DNA of 64,000 bases from Deltaproteobacteria bacterium (GCA_020633415.1 JACKDQ010000002.1:372001-436000); one strand, 5' to 3'. Positions 1 through 8,142 are shown, counted from the stretch's first letter. Numbers and translations are program-made. The notes: generated from the letters alone by a model not told the origin.

Positions 1-1
1 C

Positions 2-139
2 CTCGACGCCGATACCGGTGTGAATCACACTTACTTGTTCTTCGAATTCGTACACCAAGCGACCGACGGCTTTGGCTCGGAGAAACGGCTCGACGTCGGG
101 GACACCACCTGGCAGGCGGGCCTGGCGTTCGAGTTCTAG
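2..139 (+). CDS. C-terminal end of an outer-membrane beta-barrel protein (truncated by window edge)
   Basis: Only the last 45 codons lie in the window; the frame is open from position 2 to TAG at 137-139. The residues alternate polar with aromatic/hydrophobic ones (HTYLFFEFVHQ, then TWQAGLAFEF) and the chain ends in Phe, the usual beta-signal of Gram-negative outer-membrane barrels. Size and cargo cannot be judged. Its extent argues against a truA start before about position 140. Assigning it to a barrel is inference from a short tail. Confidence 0.55.
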   Translation, partial: LDADTGVNHTYLFFEFVHQATDGFGSEKRLDVGDTTWQAGLAFEF

Positions 140-200
140 TGCTCTGTCGCACAATGTGCGATCCGCGGTTCGCAGCGTAGTCGCGCGAGGGGACGCCCGA

Positions 201-1004
201 GTGGCAGATCAACGCCAGCAACAACGCGAGCACCCCGATCGCTGCTTTGCTTTGACCGTCGCTTATGACGGCCGTCGCTACGCCGGCTGGCAAGTCCAAC
301 CCAATCAGGCGACGATCCAGGGCGAAGTCGAACGCGTGCTCGCCCAGCTCATACAACAGCCGATCCGTGTGCGCGCCGCTGGTCGCACCGACGCCGGCGT
401 GCATGCAGAAGGACAACTGGTAAGCTTCCGAGCACAAACCCGACTCGACCAAGCTGAACTGCACTCCGGGCTAAACGCATTGCTCCCCGACGACATCTGC
501 GTTACCGCGGTCTACCCGGCGGTCGACGGTTTCGATGCCAGACGGCATAACCAAGGCAAGCACTACCGTTACCGCATCCATAACGACCGCAGTCTGCCGC
601 TCGCCTGGCGTGGCAAGGCGCACTTGGTTCGCCAAAGGCTCGACCCCAATACAATGGCACGCGCTGCCGAGCAGCTGGTCGGTCGGCATGACTTCGCCGC
701 CTTTCGCGCCGCCGACTGCGACCGCCAAACCACCGTGCGCACGTTATTTCGCTGCTCGATCTCGCAGTACAGTAAGCGCTTACAGATCGACGTCGAGGGC
801 GAGGGCTTTCTCAAGAACATGGTGCGCATCATTGCCGGTACGCTGATCGACGTCGGGCGTGGACGTCTAGACTTGGCCGCCTTTGGCGAACTACTCGGTG
901 GTTCGCGCAGACGGATCGAGGCTGGAATGACCGCGCCCGCCGCTGGTCTAACGCTGGTACGCGTCTTTTTCGATCCCAACCACGCATCGTACACCAAGCG
1001 ATGA
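201..1004 (+). CDS. truA: tRNA pseudouridine(38-40) synthase TruA
   Basis: This cytoplasmic enzyme isomerises uridines 38-40 in the anticodon arm of tRNAs. The diagnostic catalytic segment GRTDAGVHA is present with the nucleophilic Asp at about residue 64, preceded by the family N-terminal strand VAYDGRRYAGWQ; FLKNMVRIIAGTL near residue 200 is the other conserved TruA block. At 267 aa it has normal TruA length. The frame is open further upstream to 72, but that would overlap the preceding gene. GTG at 201 has an excellent Shine-Dalgarno (GAGGGGA, 187-193) seven bases before it and was chosen. The stop overlaps the ATG of the next gene (ATGA), so the two are translationally coupled. Confidence 0.93.
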   Translation: MADQRQQQREHPDRCFALTVAYDGRRYAGWQVQPNQATIQGEVERVLAQLIQQPIRVRAAGRTDAGVHAEGQLVSFRAQTRLDQAELHSGLNALLPDDICVTAVYPAVDGFDARRHNQGKHYRYRIHNDRSLPLAWRGKAHLVRQRLDPNTMARAAEQLVGRHDFAAFRAADCDRQTTVRTLFRCSISQYSKRLQIDVEGEGFLKNMVRIIAGTLIDVGRGRLDLAAFGELLGGSRRRIEAGMTAPAAGLTLVRVFFDPNHASYTKR

Positions 1005-1453
1005 TCGGCTCGCTTCGCCAACTTGCGCTGCTCTTCTTCTGTGCGCTCGGCAGCTACGTCCTGGCGCAGCTCTGTTGCTCACCGCTGTTGCTCTGGCTAA
1101 CCAAGCAACATTTCGGACCGATATTGGCCTCGCTCGGCGCTAGCTTGATCATCGACGGTGGAAAGATTCCGTTTTGGCTGGGCGGCGCCTGGTTCGCCGG
1201 ACCCCGTTTGATGCTCTCGCCGATCGGCGCGACGATCTGGCTGTTGGCGCTGACCTATGGCATCGAGCTAGCGATCGTTGCGGTAATCGGCGAACTGAGC
1301 GGCTTTCTCAGACCACACGTGCTAGTCTCGCGGCTACCGCTGCCGGTCATCGGGGCTTGGCTCACCTGGAGAGTCTTTGCCCGGCGACGCAGCAGCGTCG
1401 AGCAATTGCCCGCCAAGCGGGCCGAGCAGGAGTCAAAGGGGTCAGCGCCCTAA
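1001..1453 (+). CDS. Integral membrane protein of unknown function, coupled to truA
   Basis: A 150-aa protein starting at the ATGA overlap with truA. It has about four hydrophobic segments, roughly residues 5-32, 38-62, 70-98 and 105-127, and ends in a polar Arg/Glu-rich cytoplasmic tail. I do not recognise a family. The pair truA-membrane protein is followed 44 bases later by pssA on the same strand, so all three may be one transcript. The conserved-looking stretch LIIDGGKIPFWLGGAWFAG between the second and third segments could help a profile search. Coding is supported by the overlap, the membrane-protein composition and the lack of a better frame. Confidence 0.75.
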   Translation: MIGSLRQLALLFFCALGSYVLAQLCCSPLLLWLTKQHFGPILASLGASLIIDGGKIPFWLGGAWFAGPRLMLSPIGATIWLLALTYGIELAIVAVIGELSGFLRPHVLVSRLPLPVIGAWLTWRVFARRRSSVEQLPAKRAEQESKGSAP

Positions 1454-1497
1454 GCTGCTCTCGCGACGCGAAGTAGAATTTGCGATAGGCTGGACTC

Positions 1498-2409
1498 GTG
1501 AATCTGCGTAAGACCTTTTTCATCTTGCCCAACCTATTCACCCTGGCGAACATTTTCTGCGGGTTTGTCGCACTAGCGTTGAGCGCTGGTGCAACCGAGT
1601 TTTCAGACCTCTATCAAGCAGCCCTCGCGATCTGCTTCGGCTTCTTTTTTGACCTGTTCGATGGTCGCGTTGCCCGCTTGACGCGAACCCAAAGCGAATT
1701 GGGGATGCAACTCGACTCGCTCGCCGATGTGATCACCTTTGGTGCGGCTCCGGCGATGCTGGTCTACAAGTGGGGGCTTACCAAGTTTGGCCTGTGGGGC
1801 ATCTTCGTCGCCTTCCTGTTCCTCGCCGCGGGAGCGCTGCGGTTGGCCCGCTTCAACGTACTGACCTACCGCGAGCACATGCAAAAAGCAGCGGCCGAGG
1901 CCGACCCGAGCAAGGAGCCGGAAAAAGCCGCGCCGCAAGCCTACTTTCTCGGGCTCTCGATCCCCGCCGCCGCGGCAATGATCGTCTCGCTGGTCGTCGT
2001 GCACGCCAAAGTCGGCGGCAAGTTCATCGTCTACAGTCAAAGTGCGATCGCCGCTCTGGTCGTGATCCTCTCCTACCTGATGATCAGTCGGGTGCGGTTC
2101 CGCTCCTTCAAGAACGTTCGCGTCACCCGACGGACGGTCGCCGTCGCCTTCCTACTGCTCGCCGCCAGCGTGATCATCACCACCCGTCTTCGCGCGTCCT
2201 TCGTGTTCGTCTTTCTGATGTCCGCCTATCTCGCTCTCGGGCTGACCGAGGAAGTCGTGCGCTACGCCGCCGACCAACGGCGTCTGCGCCGTGAGCGCAA
2301 GCTCGCCGCCGGTGAACCGCTGCTCGACGAGGACCACGACCCTGAGGACGACGACGCGGCTGTGCTGCGCGAATTGGGCGGCGACGAAACCGATCAGCCG
2401 ACAAAGTGA
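1498..2409 (+). CDS. pssA: CDP-diacylglycerol-serine O-phosphatidyltransferase (first copy)
   Basis: This membrane enzyme condenses CDP-diacylglycerol with L-serine to phosphatidylserine, the precursor of phosphatidylethanolamine. The full CDP-alcohol phosphatidyltransferase signature is present: Asp52, Asp55-Gly56, Ala59-Arg60, Gly69, Asp73 and Asp77 in the spacing D-x2-D-G-x2-A-R-x8-G-x3-D-x3-D. The N-terminal FILPNLFTLANIFCGF is typical of class II PssA. Several membrane helices follow, and the last 50 residues are charged, ending in an Asp/Glu-rich tail. Start is GTG at 1498. The 3' end overlaps the convergent DJ-1 gene by 16 bases. A second PssA-like gene lies at 31841-32671, so substrate (serine versus another alcohol) is not certain for either copy. 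Confidence 0.88.
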   Translation: MNLRKTFFILPNLFTLANIFCGFVALALSAGATEFSDLYQAALAICFGFFFDLFDGRVARLTRTQSELGMQLDSLADVITFGAAPAMLVYKWGLTKFGLWGIFVAFLFLAAGALRLARFNVLTYREHMQKAAAEADPSKEPEKAAPQAYFLGLSIPAAAAMIVSLVVVHAKVGGKFIVYSQSAIAALVVILSYLMISRVRFRSFKNVRVTRRTVAVAFLLLAASVIITTRLRASFVFVFLMSAYLALGLTEEVVRYAADQRRLRRERKLAAGEPLLDEDHDPEDDDAAVLRELGGDETDQPTK

Positions 2410-2936
2410 ATCGACGCTGCGACCGCCTCGGCGGCCGCTTTGCCGCAAACCGCTTCAACTAGGGCTAGGCCGAACGCGATCGCTGTCCCTGCACCGCGCG
2501 ATGTAATCAGCTGGCCGTCACGTACAACCGCCGCGTCTTGTAGATCGGGCAATGTCTCGGCGATCGAAAAGTGTCCGGTATAGCGGCGTTTCTCGAGCAA
2601 ACCTGCATCGGCGAGCACTAGCGGTGCAGCGCAGATCGCGGCGATCACCCGGCCTGCAGCCGCGCATCGACGCAGCAGCGTCAGCAAACGTTGGTCTTGC
2701 CGCAGCTGGGCAACAGCCGGCCCACCCGGTACGACGACCAGATCGTAGAGCTCAGCGATCACCTCCGACAGCAGCATGTCGGCGACGAAAACGATGCCGT
2801 TGCGTCCGGTTACCTGTCGCTGATCCGCGCAAGCCGCGATCGTGCAATCGACACCGGCGCGCCGCAACAGATCGACCGGCGCCAGCGCTTCAACTTCCTC
2901 GACCTGTGGGGCAACAACAACCAATGCTTTTTTCAC
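2394..2936 (-). CDS. DJ-1/PfpI (ThiJ/YajL-like) family protein
   Basis: A 180-aa single-domain member of the DJ-1/PfpI superfamily, which includes glyoxalases/deglycases, chaperones and oxidative-stress sensors. The nucleophile elbow AAICAAPLVLADAGLL carries the conserved Cys, the acidic strand residue sits in the N-terminal block APQVEEVEA, and the family Gly-rich turn VVPGGPAVAQL is present. I chose GTG at 2936: it lies two bases after the stop of the upstream lipoprotein gene and has GAGGAG seven bases before it, which suggests coupled translation; an in-frame ATG at 2957 is possible. It is the last gene of the five-gene operon that begins with an ECF sigma factor at 5196, hinting at a stress-protective role. 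Substrate unknown. Confidence 0.88.
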   Translation of the reverse strand: MKKALVVVAPQVEEVEALAPVDLLRRAGVDCTIAACADQRQVTGRNGIVFVADMLLSEVIAELYDLVVVPGGPAVAQLRQDQRLLTLLRRCAAAGRVIAAICAAPLVLADAGLLEKRRYTGHFSIAETLPDLQDAAVVRDGQLITSRGAGTAIAFGLALVEAVCGKAAAEAVAASIHFVG

Positions 2937-2938
2937 AG

Positions 2939-3466
2939 CTACTCCTCGACCATCTGACATTTCGCCGCTGTCTTGGCCTGCTGGCAATCCTGCTTGGCCC
3001 GGCGACAACGCGCGTAGGCTGGGGCCTCGTCAAGATACTCGGCGATCGCACAGATCCGACGTGCTGCCGTGCAGATCGCCCGCGCCAGCCGACAACCATC
3101 CCCAATACCATCACCGTCATCGGTTGCCGCTCGCCCCGCGGAGCGAGGTTGATCATCCTCTTTCTGCGCGGTCTCGGCCGTTGAAGACTTCGGCGCGTTC
3201 CGTTTGTCGCGCGGTGAATTGACAGCTGCTGCAGCGAGGTTCTCTCCCGGTTTGGCGGGTCTGGCTGGAAGCCCCAGACGTGCCCGATCGCGGGCGATCA
3301 CGCGCTCGAGCGCTGCCATTTCCCCATAAGCGGCCTCGGGGCTAGTCGGCGCGGACTCGCTGGCCACGCTTACCGGGATACGATTCGCTGCCGAGCAACC
3401 GACGACGGTCAGGGCGAGAAACGAAGCAAGCGAGCGGAGTGGTAAATAAGCTGAACAGCGAATCAT
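2939..3466 (-). CDS. Predicted lipoprotein with Cys-rich C-terminus, unknown function
   Basis: A 175-aa protein with a type II signal peptide (SLASFLALTVVGC, lipobox Cys at about residue 24). The middle is low-complexity and charged (Lys/Asp/Ser-rich, residues 70-120). The C-terminal 55 residues carry six cysteines in an Ala/Arg/Cys-rich helical pattern (CRLARAICTAARRICAIA, then CRRAKQDCQQAK), which could form a disulfide-linked helical hairpin in the periplasm. The start overlaps the stop of the preceding gene (ATGA) and the stop is two bases from the DJ-1 start, so it is inside the sigma-factor operon. I recognise no named family. Confidence 0.75.
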   Translation of the reverse strand: MIRCSAYLPLRSLASFLALTVVGCSAANRIPVSVASESAPTSPEAAYGEMAALERVIARDRARLGLPARPAKPGENLAAAAVNSPRDKRNAPKSSTAETAQKEDDQPRSAGRAATDDGDGIGDGCRLARAICTAARRICAIAEYLDEAPAYARCRRAKQDCQQAKTAAKCQMVEE

Positions 3467-4050
3467 GGTTTGGTCTGCGCTTTGCGTTTGAGTCGCGCTT
3501 GCAGCGACTTATTGATGGCGATCGAGCGTTCGAAGGCCGCGATCGCTTGGCGTGCCCAGCGCTTTGCTTCCACCTTGTCGCCCATTTTGTCAATACGCTT
3601 GGCCCGCGCTTCGAGAATATCGCCACGAACGGCGTGCAGATTGGCCAAATAAAACGACTGCGGATGGGGCTTGGCCAACTCACGGTCAACCCAAACGAGC
3701 GCCTCACCGCCATCGCCTTGCTCGGCCAGCAGTAGCTGCGCCAATCGCGCAGTGGTGTCGATGCGAACCTCTCGCGTTTCGCTCCAATCGTCCGAAAGCC
3801 CGCTCGCCAACAGCTGCTTGAGCTTATCGATCGCCGACGGACGTTGTCCCTGCCGCAAGAGGATGTCGACCTGATGGTGGTACGAGCGCGCCGTGCTCAA
3901 ACGACTCAGCAAGGCCTGATCGAGTGGCTGCCTGCCCGCTGGCAAACAGGGGCAACAGGGCGCACCCGCCGAGCGCTCCTTGGCACAGCCGCTAATAACG
4001 GTCGAGAGGGTAAGTGCGACGAAACCTAGAAAGCGTGATTGTCTTTTCAT
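3463..4050 (-). CDS. Predicted TPR-like lipoprotein
   Basis: A 195-aa lipoprotein: basic start, hydrophobic stretch FLGFVALTLSTVISGC with the lipobox Cys at residue 22, then a short Cys/Pro-rich segment (GAPCCPCLPAGR). The rest is amphipathic helices with tetratricopeptide-like spacing, for example the blocks around RSYHHQVDILLRQGQRPSAI and RWARQAIAAFERSIAINKSL, so a protein-protein scaffold role in the periplasm is inferred. Its ATG overlaps the stop of the anti-sigma-like gene and its stop overlaps the start of the next lipoprotein (ATGA both times). Being third in a sigma/anti-sigma operon suggests that it acts in the same envelope-sensing pathway. Confidence 0.78.
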   Translation of the reverse strand: MKRQSRFLGFVALTLSTVISGCAKERSAGAPCCPCLPAGRQPLDQALLSRLSTARSYHHQVDILLRQGQRPSAIDKLKQLLASGLSDDWSETREVRIDTTARLAQLLLAEQGDGGEALVWVDRELAKPHPQSFYLANLHAVRGDILEARAKRIDKMGDKVEAKRWARQAIAAFERSIAINKSLQARLKRKAQTKP

Positions 4051-4586
4051 CTAACTACCGTGCTGATCATTCGATAGCCGTCGAGGCGATCGGCAAATAC
4101 ACGATCGAGCCGCGCCGAGGCCGCGGCGCGCTCGGTGATCGGCGTGCCGAGCAACGCATCTGAAGAGCGCGAAACGAACCGCTCGACCGAACCGGCAAAC
4201 GATGCCGCTGCCAAATCGCCTTCGGCACCACCGACGACAAACAGGCCAAGGCTAGCGCCAGCGACCAACAGCAACGCAGCTGCGCTCGCCAGGGCGATAC
4301 GCCAGCGCCGTCCGCGCCAGCGGCGCTGTGCCTGCGCCGTCGCCTCAACTTGATCGATCGCCTGGTGCACCAGCTTGCCGACCGCGCCGTTCTGCGCCGT
4401 TGACCCCACCTGCGCCGCCGAGGCGCGGATCACCTCCGCGACGGCCAACAGCGAGGCGAGCTCCGAATCTACCGGCGAGGCGATCGGGTCTTGGCGGTCT
4501 AGCTGGTCAGCCAACTGCTCGGCGCGCGCGCGCTCGGCCGGATCGACCGGATCGTCGGATTCCTTCGGTGGCTTGCGATCACTCAT
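4047..4586 (-). CDS. Single-pass membrane protein, probable anti-sigma factor
   Basis: A 179-aa protein with about 90 cytoplasmic residues, one transmembrane helix (IALASAAALLLVAGASLG, roughly residues 93-115) and a 65-residue outer domain. Position and topology are those of an anti-sigma factor for the sigma gene just upstream, whose stop it overlaps by 8 bases. No zinc-binding HxxxCxxC motif is visible, so it would be a non-ZAS type; this is inference from context. An in-frame ATG exists at 4640, but the first 18 residues there lie wholly within the sigma gene, so ATG 4586 was preferred. Confidence 0.75.
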   Translation of the reverse strand: MSDRKPPKESDDPVDPAERARAEQLADQLDRQDPIASPVDSELASLLAVAEVIRASAAQVGSTAQNGAVGKLVHQAIDQVEATAQAQRRWRGRRWRIALASAAALLLVAGASLGLFVVGGAEGDLAAASFAGSVERFVSRSSDALLGTPITERAAASARLDRVFADRLDGYRMISTVVR

Positions 4587-5196
4587 CGTCGTCAAACTCT
4601 TTGCGAAAGGCGCGCAGCGCCCGAAAAAAAAGCACGTCAAACGTCGCCGGCGAGACTTCGAGCCGTTCAGCGCAGACGTCGCGTGGCAATTCCTCGATCA
4701 GTCGCAAGGCGATCGCTTTGCTGTAGCGCGGGTTGATCCGCTCAAGCGTCTGTTCGATCCGTTGGCGGTTGATCTGCTGCTCTTGCTGCGCGATCAGCGT
4801 CTGCTCAGCGCTCGCCTGCCCGCTGGGCAAAAACGCCGGCTCGTGGGCCAGGCGATCAGCGAATTTGCGCCGCCGACCGCTGGCGCGATAGTGATCGACG
4901 ACCTTATTGACCGCAATCTGACGCAGCCAGGCGTAGATACTGCGACCACGCAGCTGAAACGTTTGGAGCTTTTCGATCGCTGAAACCATCGTCGCCTTGA
5001 AAATGTCCTCCGCGACCGCCTGATCGCCAACGCGGGGCAAGATCACTCGGTAGAGCAGCGTCTCACCGTGAACGCAAAGCAAGCCTTCGAGTGCAGCCCG
5101 CTCACCACGCTGCGCTCGCTCGATCAGATCGTCTTCAGCCACCACCTGCGATAGCGCCGCTGGCGTCCGGGTCTTAACCGTCGCGTCGTTCAACAC
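4579..5196 (-). CDS. ECF (sigma-70 family group 4) sigma factor
   Basis: A 205-aa two-domain ECF sigma factor that would direct RNA polymerase to its own regulon. Region 2 is visible as AEDIFKATMVSAIEKL followed by YAWLRQIAVNKVVDHYR; region 4 as PRDVCAERLEVSPATFDVLFF, the recognition helix-turn-helix. No sigma 1.1 or 3 domain is present. It is the first gene of a tightly overlapped operon: sigma, anti-sigma-like protein, two lipoproteins, DJ-1 protein. The region 5197-5298 separates it from a divergently transcribed HAD phosphatase and should contain both promoters; ECF operons are usually autoregulated, but I could not identify a paired -35/-10 motif with confidence. Confidence 0.9.
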   Translation of the reverse strand: MLNDATVKTRTPAALSQVVAEDDLIERAQRGERAALEGLLCVHGETLLYRVILPRVGDQAVAEDIFKATMVSAIEKLQTFQLRGRSIYAWLRQIAVNKVVDHYRASGRRRKFADRLAHEPAFLPSGQASAEQTLIAQQEQQINRQRIEQTLERINPRYSKAIALRLIEELPRDVCAERLEVSPATFDVLFFRALRAFRKEFDDDE

Positions 5197-5298
5197 ATCC
5201 TCTGCACAAACGCCTCAGCTGGCGGCAGCTTACACGGGGCAACCGTCCTTGAGCCAAGCGAACGTGCACTCGGCCAGCAAATCCCGTAATCTATCTCA

Positions 5299-6042
5299 AT
5301 GCAAAACGAATTCGGGCTACCCTCGTGCGACGATCCGCAGCTGGTCGCCGCTCACATTCGCGAGCTGAAGCCAACATCAACGGCGCTTGCCGCCTTTGAC
5401 GCCGATGGCACGCTCTGGCGCGGCGATGTCGCTGACGGCTTCACCGAATGGATGATCGATCGCCAGCAGATCAGCGGCGAGCTTTGGGACGAGTACCTCA
5501 AGATCTACGCGGACGACTCGGTCGCCGGCTGTATCTTTCTACTGCGCCTCTACCGCGGCAAGACGCGGCAGCAGGTGATCGACAATGCCGCCCGCTATTG
5601 GCGCGAAACGCGGCGCGAGTGGATTCCCGAAGTGGTCGCCGCGGTGCAGCATCTGCACCGGCAAGGCTACGAAATCTGGATCTGCTCGGGAACGCCGAGC
5701 GATTTTCTCGGCCCACTGCGCGATGCGCTGCCGATCGCACAGATCGTCGCGATGGACTTCGCCTGCGACGCCGAGGGAAAGATTCTCGGCACCCCAGCGG
5801 GCATCCCCTGTGCCGGCGCCGGCAAGGCGAAGAAGCTCTTACAGCAGATCGGTCAACGCGAGCTAGCGCTGGGCGTCGGCAACGGCGACCTGGACACCGC
5901 GATGATGGCCATGGCGGCTCACGCCTGGGGCGTCTTCCCCAACCGACAGTTCGCTAGCGAGTGCGCAAAGCGTGGTTGGCCAGTGCTGCCCCGACCTGCC
6001 GATTTCGTCGAAGAAGCGAAGTTCGCCGCACGCGAGCCATGA
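5299..6042 (+). CDS. HAD-superfamily phosphatase, SerB-like (class IB)
   Basis: A 247-aa soluble phosphohydrolase. Motif I is AAFDADGTLW with nucleophile Asp34 and acid/base Asp36; motif II is the CSGTPS strand-end Ser/Thr; motif IV is GNGDLDTAMM, which binds magnesium. The large helical cap inserted after motif I places it in HAD class IB with phosphoserine phosphatase, but its substrate cannot be read from sequence, and phosphoethanolamine/phosphocholine-type substrates are also possible. It starts 102 bases from the divergent sigma gene and is followed by a FadL-like barrel on the same strand after 58 bases. Confidence 0.85.
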   Translation: MQNEFGLPSCDDPQLVAAHIRELKPTSTALAAFDADGTLWRGDVADGFTEWMIDRQQISGELWDEYLKIYADDSVAGCIFLLRLYRGKTRQQVIDNAARYWRETRREWIPEVVAAVQHLHRQGYEIWICSGTPSDFLGPLRDALPIAQIVAMDFACDAEGKILGTPAGIPCAGAGKAKKLLQQIGQRELALGVGNGDLDTAMMAMAAHAWGVFPNRQFASECAKRGWPVLPRPADFVEEAKFAAREP

Positions 6043-6100
6043 GCGACCACGCATTGGGGACGCGTGACCCCGCCAGCCGACCAAGCTATGCTGCCGGGCG

Positions 6101-7435
6101 ATGAAGCGCGCGAAATGGTACGCGGCGATCCTTGTGGCGACGGCGACTGCGGCTGCCCCGCAGTTCTCGTCGGCGCAACCGGTTCACCGCCATGGTGCCA
6201 ATGCCTGGCAGCTAGCCGATGGCGATACGCTAATCCTCAGACGCGGGGCCGCCAGTTTGATCTCGGGCAACCCGGCACAGCTCGCCGATGGCGTTGCAGT
6301 CTCGCTACTTATCGCGCAACGCGAACTGGTCACCGAAAGACATCAGCTGCCCGCTGTGCGCGACAACGCCGGCCTATCATTGCTACCAGCGATCGCCTGC
6401 GCCATCTCGTTGTTTTCACACCGACTGACCTTGGGCTTGGCCTTCGAGCAGCGCGACCGCCTGGACATCGCCTACCCGCCGCCCAGTCAGCCAGCGTCTG
6501 AGGACGCCGCGCGCTACGTCGGCACCAACCTAGCGCTGGACGACAAGCGTCTGACATTGGGGGCCTCGTTCGGTCTGTGGAACCGGCTCCGCTTCGGCGC
6601 CGCGCTCCAGCTCTCGCTGCTGCAGTTTCAGCAACAGCGCACACTCTGGTTAGGCGAAGAGGTCGATCCGGTCGAGGACTCGCGCTTCGACAGCAATGCC
6701 CGGCTGGACGTCGGTGGTTGGTCACTGATCGTCCGCCTCGGTCTGAGCGCCCGACTGACCCGCTGGCTCGATCTGGCGCTCACCATCGATACCCCCTTTG
6801 GCAGCGAACTCAGCGGAGAGCTGGCGCTCGACACGCCGGCCCAACCGCCAAGCGGAGCGAGCAAGCTCAGCGGAAACTCTGGCAGCGCCCAGCTGAGCTG
6901 GGTTGTCCCACTCCAAGCTGTCGTCGCACTCAGCGCGCAGCTGCACACACACTGGAAAATCGCTCTCGGGGGCCATTATCGGCATGGGCAACAGCGACTG
7001 GTCGCCCGCAGCGACGCCAACTACCAACTCACCACGTCGACGGGCGAGCAACGGACGATTCCGATCGCCGAGCTTCCGCTAGCGCTTTCCGCGCGCAATA
7101 GCTTTGGCGCCAGCGTCGCGTTAACTTGGCACAGGTCGATCGTCTCACTGACCGGCGGCTACGGATTTAGCAGCGGCACGATGGATCTGGAGGAACCCTC
7201 AACGCTCGCCGTGGATATCGAGCATCATCGCCTGGGTGGCGCGATCGAAGTCGAACTCGGTCGGCTGCAACTCGGCTTCGCCTTCTCACAAACCATCGCC
7301 AAAGACGTCGCCGTTGCCGGTGACAAGACCACACTGGTCAATCCGATCACGCCACAGCGTGCCTCGGTTCTCGGCTGGGGGATATATCGCGCGGCAGCGA
7401 CGCGGGCGGCGCTACAAGCCAACCTCAGCTGGTAG
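6101..7435 (+). CDS. FadL/OMPP1-like outer-membrane transport protein
   Basis: A 444-aa exported protein with a cleavable signal peptide (AILVATATAAA, cleavage probably after SSA near residue 25). The mature start resembles the FadL/OmpP1 hatch region (RRGAASLISGNPAQLADG matches the family pattern of a Gly-Ala-Asn-Pro-Ala segment), followed by many amphipathic beta strands of a 14-strand barrel (for example RLTLGLAFEQ, WSLIVRLGLSARL). The family moves hydrophobic compounds such as long-chain fatty acids across the outer membrane. The C-terminus (AALQANLSW) ends in an aromatic residue, as a beta-signal should. A second FadL-like gene lies at 10995-12398. Cargo unknown. Confidence 0.75.
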   Translation: MKRAKWYAAILVATATAAAPQFSSAQPVHRHGANAWQLADGDTLILRRGAASLISGNPAQLADGVAVSLLIAQRELVTERHQLPAVRDNAGLSLLPAIACAISLFSHRLTLGLAFEQRDRLDIAYPPPSQPASEDAARYVGTNLALDDKRLTLGASFGLWNRLRFGAALQLSLLQFQQQRTLWLGEEVDPVEDSRFDSNARLDVGGWSLIVRLGLSARLTRWLDLALTIDTPFGSELSGELALDTPAQPPSGASKLSGNSGSAQLSWVVPLQAVVALSAQLHTHWKIALGGHYRHGQQRLVARSDANYQLTTSTGEQRTIPIAELPLALSARNSFGASVALTWHRSIVSLTGGYGFSSGTMDLEEPSTLAVDIEHHRLGGAIEVELGRLQLGFAFSQTIAKDVAVAGDKTTLVNPITPQRASVLGWGIYRAAATRAALQANLSW

Positions 7436-7450
7436 CGGCAACAGGCGCAG

Positions 7451-7864
7451 CTATTGGCCGTCTTCTTCGCCCTGAGGTGCTTCCTTCTTGCTCTTACCAC
7501 CGTCATCGACTTCGACAAAAATGCCGTAGACCACGCCGATCGCGGCGCCCAGCGCATAGGGCAACTTGCTGGCGGTAACGCCCGGCCCAACGAACGAAAG
7601 CGCGGGGTCGCCAAATACCTTGACGACCAGCGCGTAGAGTCCGATGCAGATGCCGAAGCCGACAACGGCCTTGACGATCGGCGTCCAGGCCGTTTCGTGA
7701 CGCCACATCGGCCGTCCGCAGACGACACCAACCAGCGCGCCGATCAGGCCGTAGAGCAAATAGTGCATGAAACCCAGCTCGGTCAGCCCGCCGAGCTGCA
7801 TGAAGCCAAACCCCAGACCACCGCCGATCACTCCGCCCTTTAACAGCCCGATCAAAGCACGCAC
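7451..7864 (-). CDS. Small integral membrane protein, unknown function
   Basis: A 137-aa protein with about four membrane segments: residues 5-28 (Gly-rich), 33-52, 65-85 and 100-120, with a charged Lys/Glu tail outside the membrane. Glycine-zipper-like runs (GGVIGGGLGFGF, GLIGALVGVVCG) suggest close helix packing. I recognise no family. GGAGG lies nine bases before ATG 7864, supporting the start. It is convergent with the FadL-like gene (15 bases between stops) and faces the gene-free region 7865-8265. Confidence 0.75.
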   Translation of the reverse strand: MRALIGLLKGGVIGGGLGFGFMQLGGLTELGFMHYLLYGLIGALVGVVCGRPMWRHETAWTPIVKAVVGFGICIGLYALVVKVFGDPALSFVGPGVTASKLPYALGAAIGVVYGIFVEVDDGGKSKKEAPQGEEDGQ

Positions 7865-7948
7865 GCTAACCTCCGGCCCTGGCCATCGACCTCTTGCGGA
7901 ATTAGCACCCGGATGGGTCCAAACTAACCCCGGTAATCATACGTATTC

Positions 7949-8142
7949 TCGGGATGAAATTCTTCCCGACCAATTGATGGGATAGCCTAGCCCCAAGGCG
8001 GTTGCAACGTCCATTGAGACGTTGTAACAATCCGCCAGCAGAGGCCACACCTGGCAAGAATTCGGCCTTAACGCCGAATTGGGAGCAAACCGAGTATTGG
8101 TGGAGGTGTGCGTGTGGCCACCAGCCTTAGGGTAAACAAGGC
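7949..8142 (+). ncRNA. Candidate structured RNA in a 401-base gene-free region (unidentified)
   Basis: Region 7865-8265 has no convincing gene. It contains four hairpins in a row: TCGGGA 7949-7954 with TCCCGA 7964-7969; a two-part stem GGCGG 7997-8001/CCGCC 8032-8036 enclosing CAACGTC 8005-8011/GACGTTG 8018-8024; a long stem GGCCACAC 8043-8050/GTGTGGCC 8112-8119 enclosing AATTCGGC 8059-8066/GCCGAATT 8073-8080; and GCCTT 8124-8128/AAGGC 8138-8142. All arms are perfect complements. I compared it by eye with 6S, tmRNA, RNase P, SRP and common riboswitch consensus motifs and found no match. Strand is unknown because the arms pair on either strand; plus is listed because the downstream Tex-like gene is on plus. 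Confidence 0.4.

Noticed and set aside
3928..4830. Repeated CCTGCCCGCTGG-type words near lipoprotein and sigma genes as a dispersed palindromic repeat
   Set aside because: Only two or three loose copies inside coding sequence, explained by Leu-Pro-Ala-Gly codons.
7949..7970. Resemblance of GGGATGAAATTC...CCCGACC to part of the FMN riboswitch
   Set aside because: The following conserved GGCGGTA and the second half of the aptamer are absent.
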